64,000 nt of DNA, taken from contig JASAMV010004233.1 of assembly GCA_030248065.1 (NCBI GenBank), positions 29,665 to 93,664 of the forward strand, in the 5' to 3' direction. Shown in pieces: positions 56,502 to 64,000 of the stretch. The stretch comes from Rhynchonema sp. JSB1_4 (taxonomy: Eukaryota > Nematoda > Chromadorea > Monhysterida > Xyalidae). The notes under the pieces were generated by a model, which was not told the DNA's origin, did not search any database, and worked only from the letters and a program-made list of their open reading frames with translations. The position numbers and the translations under genes were made by a program. Each line of letters opens with the position of its first letter. The first letter of the stretch is position 1.

Positions 56502-58644
56502 TCATAAAACGTGTTTGGAGATGAAACTTGCGCGCAACGCACCGGCCACTTGCTGATGTGGTTGTTTCAGGGCCGCTGCCGTAATTTGGGCCGCATTCTT
56601 GCTCGCCAGTGCACCGTAGATCGTCGCTCCCACGCCGGCAACTCCGACCACCAGATTCGCAACCTGTCGTGTACATGGACTAGGTCGATTTATACTTCTG
56701 ACTTCCGGGAAGTAGAAGTCAAAATCCCGAGAAGTCACTGCCACGCAGAAATGTCCGGCAAGGCTATGATTGCTTGTAGTGATTGCCTGTTCCGCTCTGC
56801 CCGTTGACCGCTGCCTGCCGTCTACTGGTCTTGTTCTGTTAATGAACTGACCGAACGGGCAGTCACAAATTTCTGACTGCTACTGCCGGGCAGTCAGAGT
56901 ATAAACGGACCTTTAGAGCAAAAATACTGTACTTCGTTCTCTTAAAGAACATTATAGAACAAATTCTCACGCGCTGATAGGAGTCGTTCAATGACACTTT
57001 TCTCCGAGAATAGAAACAGCTGTATAATAATATATTCTCTGGTAGTACTCTGGTAGTGGTCGCACAATAACCATATAAGAATTCATCAAATCAATCCTGA
57101 TTTTCACGTTCAGTCACTCTTAACCACTTTGTGATTCTCACACAACATTTTCAACTGAAAATAATCTGGCAAAGCGAACACGTTGCTACGGTCTGAAACT
57201 GAAGCATGCTTTGTGTGCGATTGCGCAACGCAACGTCACTGCCCCGTCACTTTCCCGCTTCACGATTCACAAAAAAATTTGACCAATTCTTATAAAGTCA
57301 TTGTGCCACCAATAAATAGCATACACTCGTCAACGCATATCGTCGTGAACGCACTTATAATGCTGGCACTCATGTTGGGCATATGCGTTGAAGGTTACAC
57401 TAATAAGCCGCTAGCAGGCAGTTTCAGCACCCGATCAGTGCATTCCCTCAGTGGCGGATCCCAGCTTTTGGCCAAGGGAGGGGCCAAATCCACAAAGTCA
57501 TTTTTATCTAGTGCTTGTTCCATTTCGAAAAGTCGTTTTTATCTAGTGCTTGATTAGAATTTCGCGCTTTTTACGTCAAATATCACACGCGCGTAATTTT
57601 GACCTTTCTTGCGCGAAAGCCAAATTTCACTGAAAATGGGTACATATGACGCGCGAGGCGCGCGATTTTTGGACTTTTATAGTGTATCAGAGTAAAAAAT
57701 CCTGCGATTTAGGGGTCCTTTTTCCTTCTTCCTTCCGAAACGGTGCCCCCTTCAGGTGCCAAATGGGACAAAGGGGGGCATGGCCCCCTGGATCCGTGCA
57801 TGCCATCCCTGCTTAGAATCAGGGTTGTGCGTTTGCTACGAAACTTTCTACATCTGAGTTAACTCACCTCCAAACCGTGAGCCGCCAAAGAACCGCGCGA
57901 CTTGGGAGATGGGGGTTGTTTGAAAGCCTTGCCGGGAAGTTTCGGAACGGGTTTGAACGCGGGCTTTCCCGGAGGCCTAAATCGCCTTCCGGGCAATCTG
58001 ACTGGCCTGGGAAACCGTCTTCCGGGCAATCGCGGCATTCTTGACGGTCGCCCAAAGAATCGCCCGGGTCTCTTAAATCGCGTGAACAGTCTGCCCACGT
58101 TCCTTAACCATCCGAAACCCCAGTTGGTCTTGCGGTGGCCTGCAAAACAAACTGGTTCTCGCACAACCGTGCGTGTGACGAACATGGGGCACGCACCAGT
58201 GCTCTATGTTGGTCATTCTTTTCTTTCGGTGCGCATGTGGTGAATATTCAAGCCATACGCTATCAATACATAAAATTTTACGTATCTAACAAACGCCAAA
58301 AGTGCGGTGCGTTGAGTGATTGGAAAGATGGACTTCATCACAACTATGTTATCACGACTAAGTTATGTTCATCATGATGACGCATCATTCACCAAATATA
58401 CGCAACTTGATATGTCGTGGCCATTTAATGGCGCGTTCGACAGATTAGTTGTGGCTCAAGTAGTAACCACCAATTCAAAGAAACACCCGTAAGCAAGCGT
58501 GACCCTAGTCCCACACCGACGTTTTCTCTTAGAGAATTCGTCCATGTCATTTCCGTCCAGGTCATACCATTCGTCGTCGTCATCGTAGTAGTCGGAATCA
58601 CCGGCGTCACATTCGAACACGCATTCCTCGGACAGTGCTGGAAC
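56502..58644 (-). CDS. Candidate cationic Pro/Arg-rich secreted precursor
   Basis: Three minus-strand exons: 58515-58644, 57868-58139 and 56502-56663. Phases (1, 0) agree. The second exon is bounded by a strong acceptor (TTTGTTTTGCAG) and a consensus donor (GAG|GTGAGTT). Exon a is very acidic (DYYDDDDEWYDLDGNDMDEF) and ends in the basic KRKRR, a furin-like site. Exon b is strongly basic and Pro/Gly/Phe-rich with reiterated LPGRRF and RPGRFFGRP. Exon c is Ala/Gly-rich and hydrophobic (VANLVVGVAGVGATIYGALA), ending at TGA. An acidic pro-part followed by a cationic part is the usual layout of antimicrobial-peptide precursors, but that function is inference. The signal-peptide exon is not found; a phase-0 exon upstream is required. 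The exon a donor (CGGT|GTGGGA) is the weakest link. Intron 2 carries a family A MITE. Confidence 0.6.
57057..57311. mobile_element. MITE family A, copy 3
   Basis: TGGTCGCACAATAACCATAT...TCATTGTGCCACCA. The interior matches the copies at 4778 and 62724 (CAGTCACTCTTAACCAC). It is inserted in an intron of the Pro/Arg-rich gene. Confidence 0.8.
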
Positions 58645-58704
58645 CTGGCGTGCATTAATAAGGGGAATGCACATTCCTAATCGCTTTTCAAGTTTTCCAG
58701 GTGT

Positions 58705-59252
58705 TTAGACAGCAATGTGGGCATCACAAAAGTCAAATCATTCGGTATAAACTCTCAAACATGTACCCCCCAGGATTCCGTTTAAGACAAGCCACTGGGA
58801 ACAAAATTCGGCGCGGACCGGCCGAATTTCAACCTGCGCATTCAGGCAAAATGCCTGATCAAAAAGCTCTCAAGGCGACGGAATGTTTCGCATGATTTTT
58901 GAAACTCACTAACTATAGAATTGCGCTTTTCTTTACATTTCGAATTTCAGCGAATTGTTCCAGCGCGTCTGCTAAATGTTGCATGCTCTACTTGTCACGC
59001 TGGAACAATTCGTCGGAATTCGAAATATAAAGAAAAGCGAAATTCTATAGTAGTTAGTGAGTTTCAAGAATCATGCGAAACATTCTGTCGCCTTGACAGC
59101 TTTTTGATCAGGCAATTTGCCTGAATGCGCAGGTGGAAACTTGGCCGGTCCGCGTTGAAGTTTCTTCCCGATTGTTCCCTTTGAACTGCTTCTCCTGGGC
59201 ACATGCTTAAGAGTTTGCTCCAAGTGATTTGACTTTCATGATGCCCACACGG
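58705..59252. mobile_element. Long foldback element upstream of the Pro/Arg-rich gene
   Basis: Arms of about 240-260 bases run from AATGTGGGCATCACAAAAGT to its complement near 59248. Inner landmarks GCGACGGAATGTTTCGCATG and TATAGAATTGCGCTTTTC are both inverted. The loop contains CGCGTCTGCTAAATG. Confidence 0.82.
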
Positions 59253-59779
59253 CCGGGTTGGATTAAAAACAAATTTTATTATCGAACTTTTAAAACAAAA
59301 CTTTTAAACAAATGGTCATAACTCAGAAAATAAACTGAGATGGGCCGAAAAAATTTGTCAGCTTATCTAACTTACCAAGCACGTTAATTTGGTGACCCAA
59401 ACTCAGAAAACCCTATTTTGCCTCAACCCCGTGTGTATGGCGGTCGAACTCCTCAGGCAAACCGTCTTAACTGACAATTCAAAAAAATTGTTTTAAAAAT
59501 AAATTTTTTTAGTTACCCACTGTTTTTTCTGAAACAACCCACATCAGAGCCGCATCATGGGACCTACTTTGGCCGGAATCATCATTGAAAGTCAAACTCC
59601 GTATGTCGACGTATCTCGACACAGTAGAAAGTGGTATAAAATTTTTTGAAAAAATGGGACAAAAAACTTGATTTTCCTTGAAAATCAGGGTACTTTCCCT
59701 GAAAACTCAGGGAAAATCAAGGAAACTCAGGTTTAAAAAACGAAAAATGAAAAAAAACGTGTTTTTTTGCCCAACCTTG
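59253..59779. mobile_element. hAT-like element
   Basis: CCGGGTTGGATTAAAA...GCCCAACCTTG. It shares a long interior block with 13791-14306 (TTTGGCCGG, CAAACTCCGTAT, GGGTACTTTCCCTGAAAA). No 8-bp duplication is visible. Confidence 0.75.
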
Positions 59780-60137
59780 TTTAAAAGTGTGCTATGGATT
59801 ATATTTTAACCGAATTAGTTTTGCTTAAAATATTTACAGTTTAATCTGTGCAACTAAGAGCATCAGACCGGCCCAGGAACTAGACGGATGGGGGCTTTGG
59901 GGTGAGTTCTTCCCCTTGCCATGCTACTCTCACACATTGTCTGTCTACCGTCTTTGTTTTGTCGTACATTTATCGTGTTTTGCGGTAATTGTGTTAAATG
60001 CGCAGACGAAAATGGAGCGGAGGGGATCGTGTGCAGATGGGATTATGATGTGAATTCCTTATGTTTGGATGCCGTGGCAGCCAAAAATCGGTCTGTTGAG
60101 CATTTTTAGGGTTGAGTTGTTTAGGGTTGCTTCATTC

Positions 60138-60395
60138 TAAGGGCGCGGCCATGCAAACGCGGGCGCGGGTCGCGGGTCAGAAAAATATTCTATGTTTTAG
60201 ACCCGCTCCGTGTTTGCATGGCCGCACTTGCGGGCGCGGGTCGCGGGTCAGAAAAATATTCTATGTCCCAGACCCGCGCCCGCGTTTGCATGGCCGCACT
60301 TGCGGGCGCGGGTCGCGGGTCAGAAAAATATTCTATGTCCCAGACCCGCGCCCGCGTTTGCATGGCCGCACTTGCGGGCGCGGGTCGCGGGTCAC
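60138..60395. repeat. 72-base palindromic tandem repeat
   Basis: About three and a half units of 71-72 bases, each a G/C-rich inverted repeat (GCGGGCGCGGGTCGCGGGTC / GACCCGCGCCCGCG) around GAAAAATATTCTATG. It starts right after TAA with GGGCGCGGCCATGC, the same terminus as the other TAA-flanked foldbacks. Confidence 0.85.
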
Positions 60396-60699
60396 TCGAA
60401 ACATTTCTTTGGCTGGGCTTGTAGCGCGCGAAAACTGTAGAGTTTTAAAGCAGACGAACTATTCTTAGTCCAGTCGCCAGGAAATCAACTGTTTGTTTTT
60501 TTATATTGTAACAAAAACTCGTGAAGCGCACCTTGAACACTTTTTGTTTAATTGATTTTGTTGAATACAACAAGCAGTTATGAAGTAAGTGGTTGTGTGA
60601 ATTAATTTGACTGCATTTGGGTGGCTCGGGCCTGGTTGTGCACGTGCACTATGTGGGAACTAGAATGTATTGTAGCACGCAGAAGTGAACCAATCAGCG

Positions 60700-61053
60700 T
60701 CGTCGAGCCTACGTCGCATACATGCACTCGCAGTGGTCTATTTAATCAGCTGCATTTGTTTGTGTGTCAGCTGCCGGACGCCCATTTCCACGGTCGCAGT
60801 CTGCCCGTGTTCGTGCTCGATGACCGAATCCATCCATCATGACGAAATTGGCTTACAACGCCACCCGCTGCACAATCGTGCGCTTGTTGGACGTCTGCAC
60901 AACCGCAACTTCGATGACGACAGTGTGTGCCCTGAACCCTTGGACTTCCCCACTTTCCTCCCCGCCCTCTTCAGGCACCACCTCAAATCATTGTTTTATA
61001 GAATTATTGTGACATTTTCTCAAATTTTCTTTTTCGACTTAGTTTCAGTGTGA
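60700..61053 (+). other. Possible secreted-protein exon
   Basis: An open frame without its own ATG reads ALAVVYLISCICLCVSCRTP, which is signal-like, then His/Arg/Asp-rich sequence with two further Cys-containing stretches, ending at 61053. It could be an exon whose start lies upstream. No splice partner was identified. Confidence 0.2.
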
Positions 61054-61459
61054 TGTTCCTACCCTAGAGTTGAAGTTTTGCTGCGTTGGTGATGTTGTAT
61101 TTTTCTTTGTTTTCAATATTACCCCGAAACCCAAGAGCCCCAATAATAAACCCAAAACCACACGACGTTCACCAAAACACTTTTCCACAGCGGCTACAAA
61201 CCAATCACTTTGATTTATTCCCTTATTCTTCTTTTGCATTCATCTTCCAACTTATCACACAAAACACACACAATAACACGCGCACGTGGGAATGTTTCAT
61301 GATATTGGTGGCAGGCAACAGGGAAGGCTTAAACATCACTCTCTAGCCAACAGCCGGCATAATGCACTGCACTAAAGAACAGAATTTATTGTGGCGACTA
61401 GACTAAACAGTTAGTCTGCTTTAAACTGTAGTTTCCCCTACTCCCAAGATGTTTCCCCG

Positions 61460-61612
61460 CGCCGCGCCCGAAGGCCATGCAACGCGGGCGCGGGTCTGGG
61501 ACATAGATATTTTTCTGACCCGCGACCGCGCCGCAAGCCCATGCCGCGGAGCGGGTCTAAACATAGATTTTTTCTGACCCGCGCCCGCGTTTGCATGGCC
61601 GCCCTAACCTCG
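61460..61612. repeat. Inverted partner of the 60.1-kb tandem repeat
   Basis: Carries GCGGGTCTGGGACATAGATA and TTTTTTCTGACCCGCGCCCG and ends GCATGGCCGCCCTAA, the mirror image of the start at 60135. The two could be the ends of one 1.5-kb element or two separate insertions. Confidence 0.75.
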
Positions 61613-62723
61613 CCGTATCCAAAAGTAAAAGTTTCAACCAGGCTCTCAGTGACATTTGAAGCAGATGAGCTCAAGCAAAGCCCGGAAAGTCAAAATGTCT
61701 TGACTTCGTTCTTTCTATTCATCGGAACGTTTTTTTGTTCCTTGTCAATTGCGTCAGATCGTTCCGTGTGACGTGGCTAAACTTGTTTCCACTGTTCCTC
61801 GGCTGAGTATAACCACGTAGCGGAACTTTACCCGTTCGTTCTATTCCGCGGAAGAGTATAACGAGTAAAACCTTAAAAATATGACGGAAGCGAAAATTTG
61901 CCAAAATTATGAATTTTGTAAAATTCATTTATTGCTCGTACCTCCGTCCAAGGATTCTGATGAACCAACCTATGTACATTTGCACATAATTAACAACAAT
62001 TACAGCGAGTTTTGTCAAAACTTATCAGCTTTGGTAAATATGTCTTTGATCGCTTGAATAGCGTTAAGTGGGCTTTACGTACAGCTCTGTGCGCTTTCTA
62101 TGTGACCCAAAAATACAACGGAAATTTTTTTTCTAGAATGTACGAGGTTTTCGCAAAGTAGCACGAGCTGTGATAGTACCAAAAAATGAATATGGTCCTA
62201 AATTAGAGCCAATGCGTTTATGAAACATTTGTGACCGAACAGTACACTGAGCCATGCGACAGATCAAACGGAGGCAGGTTTTTTTTTACCTTTCAGCCCT
62301 CCGGGCTCAGACTGGGAGCTGATATGGGAACATTTTTTTGGCGAAGCCCAGTCCCGTGCCGAGTTTCACTGACATTGGTTAGTCAAAACTGTTACCCTTT
62401 ATAACCCACTTAACACATCCGGTTCTTGCATGTTAACGGTGTATGATATCGTTCAACTGACACTGAGCACGATGACTACAATAATAAAAGTCCAACCTTC
62501 GCTATCAATTCGAGGTTCCCGAACAGAGCCACCATATTTGGGCAAGTTTTGCCGCGAACACAGACATCTGGGGTACAAATAGATATTGATACATGGTGTC
62601 GGGTGTTATTTCATATTGCATGAGGCTCAGGCTAATATGTTTCCGTCGTCAACCTAAGTGACTCTACAATTGAATGTTGACCGCGTTTTTTCACAATTTT
62701 TTCAGAAATTGAAGACAAGGTAT
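61613..62723. other. No recognised gene
   Basis: No exon chain or shared repeat seen. Confidence 0.4.
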
Positions 62724-63180
62724 TGGTCGCACAATGTCATATAAGAACTCTCAAATAATTCCTGATTTTTAAGTTCAGTCACTCTTAACCACTGTGCTAT
62801 TTGTGATTCCCACAAAACATTTTCATCAGCAAATAATTTGACCACCCACGTTGCTGCGGGTCTGAAACATTTTACTGACTGCATTGTTTTGGGTGGAATT
62901 TCGAAAGGTGTAAAGGTCAGTTGGGCGTAAAGGTCGGTGTAAAGTTCGGTCGAAATCGGTTCGGCAGCTCGTTACTACATTGCCTGTTATTGACGTGGAA
63001 TGTTTCAAGTTTACACCGAGGTCTATCACCGAGCTGTCACCGAGCTTTCCACCACCTTTAACCCAACTGACCTTTACACCATTTTGAAATATCACCTTTT
63101 GTGTGTGATATAAAGGTAAAAATTTTGACTTTGCACCTTAAAATTAAAATATCATCTGTTTCGCATATTCATTGTGTGCA
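62724..63180. mobile_element. MITE family A, copy 4, interrupted by family B
   Basis: TGGTCGCACAATGTCATATA starts the element. Similarity to the 57057 and 4778 copies runs to TGCATTGTTTT, is interrupted by 62891-63096, and seems to resume with TTTTGTGTGTGAT. The far terminus was not found. Confidence 0.7.
62891..63096. mobile_element. Hairpin MITE family B, copy 7
   Basis: GGGTGGAATTTCGAAAGGTG...ATTTTGAAATATCACC, flanked by TTT on both sides, nested in a family A element. Confidence 0.8.
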
Positions 63181-63384
63181 GTTTGTTCACAAATTTTTCA
63201 TAAACCCTTGGGTCTAATTTAAACCATATTCACTTTTTTGGCAACCATAGCTCCCTATTTTGCCAAAACCAGAAAACTTTTCGAAAATTTTCCGTTTGTA
63301 TTTTTCGGTCACATAGAAAGACACAGAGCTTTTATATAAAGTAGGCAAGAAGCTTGTATATCATGCTATTCAGGCGATCATGAC

Positions 63385-63401
63385 TTTTTTTTTTTATTTT
63401 T

Positions 63402-63469
<68 letters not shown>

Positions 63470-63530
63470 TTTTTTTTTTTTTTTTTTGTTTTTTTTTTTT
63501 TTTTTTTTCTTGTGTTTCCTCTCCCTCTCC
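63385..63530. repeat. Poly(T) tract
   Basis: About 125 T with few interruptions, followed by CTCTCCCTCTCCAGGGTTG, which opens another A/T-rich hAT-like end. Length may be unreliable. Confidence 0.9.
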
Positions 63531-63824
63531 AGGGTTGAAAAAAAAATTTTTTATTAACGAGCTTTTTTTTTTAAAAAAAAATTTTTTTTTTTGATTTTTT
63601 TTTTGACGAAAATTTTTTTTATTAGAAAAGGTGTTGCAAGACGTTTCAGGACAAATGACATTCACATATTTTTCAAAATTGAAAATTTTCGCCTAGACCC
63701 AACTTGTGCGGTGACACCCGGTAGATTGTAATTCTATGGTCTTCTCCAGTCTGAGGTTGATGTTGACTAACGATGTTACTCTAATGTATTGTAGCATGCG
63801 TACAACGTATTTTAATGCATCTAT

Positions 63825-64000
63825 GCCGTATATCTGACATACGACCATCAAAATATCGATTACAGCCCAAATCTTGCGTGTAGATCGACTTTGCGCGCCC
63901 GGTTTTGCACAGACCTATGTATATACATGTGTAGTAGCATGCAGTAGTACATTATCGGTGCCACATCACTATAAAGACCAGCCCCGCGCATCCCTGTCGG
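63825..64000. repeat. Dispersed repeat, inverted copy of 49920-50110
   Basis: Reads CGACCATCAAAATATCGATT, CTTTGCGCGCCCGGTTTTGC and CACTATAAAGACCAGCCCCG, the reverse complement of the earlier copy. It continues past the window edge. Confidence 0.75.

Noticed and set aside
57902..58243. Plus-strand 113-codon Gly/Leu-rich frame
   Set aside because: It is the antisense shadow of the cationic-precursor exon, which has consensus splice sites on the minus strand.
60112..60468. Protein with three repeats of about 24 residues; also considered as a CRISPR-like array
   Set aside because: The 72-base unit is an internally palindromic tandem repeat with no unique spacers, open in several frames at once.
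63378..63665. Lys/Phe-rich frames at the poly(T) tract
   Set aside because: Homopolymer composition effect, not coding.

Overview
This is a window of invertebrate animal nuclear DNA: GT–AG introns, low gene density, and intergenic and intronic space filled with small inverted-repeat transposons and decayed non-LTR retrotransposons. No bacterial operon, CRISPR array, rRNA or convincing tRNA was seen. The best taxonomic clue is a tandem family of proteins joining a seven-transmembrane (7TM) receptor to a C-terminal globin domain. From memory, the described protein of this layout is nematode GLB-33, so a nematode with a repeat-rich genome is my working guess. No search was run to confirm it.

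The centrepiece is three same-strand copies of this receptor–globin gene: A (12.35-16.74 kb), B (31.35-37.71 kb) and C (42.57-47.39 kb). B and C each assemble from nine exons with identical phases into intact proteins of about 594 and 593 residues. Each has a short N-terminal region, seven hydrophobic helices with an E-R at the end of TM3, a hydrophilic linker, then a globin domain with the A-helix Trp and proximal His at the same residue numbers (397 and 477). Copy A keeps the receptor, but its globin similarity stops after the first helix and the remaining globin exons are missing.

Other genes: (1) a two-exon small secreted-protein candidate at 2.79-3.75 kb (+); (2) a minus-strand gene of about seven exons at 4.41-8.77 kb, possibly F-box-like; (3) a small secreted-protein candidate at 10.55-10.80 kb (-); (4) a minus-strand gene at 56.5-58.6 kb encoding an acidic segment, a basic cleavage-like site, a Pro/Arg/Phe/Gly-rich cationic region and an Ala/Gly-rich C-terminus, laid out like an antimicrobial-peptide precursor.

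Repeats by region. 17.6-25.7 kb is one unit present three times in alternating orientation. 27.7-30.3 kb and 51.2-52.2 kb are nested transposon stacks with readable target-site duplications. hAT-like elements with 8-bp duplications lie at 1.1, 13.8 and 28.5 kb, with further copies lacking clear duplications. TAA- and TTAA-flanked foldback elements, a seven-copy hairpin MITE family, three reverse-transcriptase fragments, a 0.7-kb polypurine tract, a minisatellite and long homopolymers make up much of the rest. Many of these elements sit inside introns or right next to the genes above.
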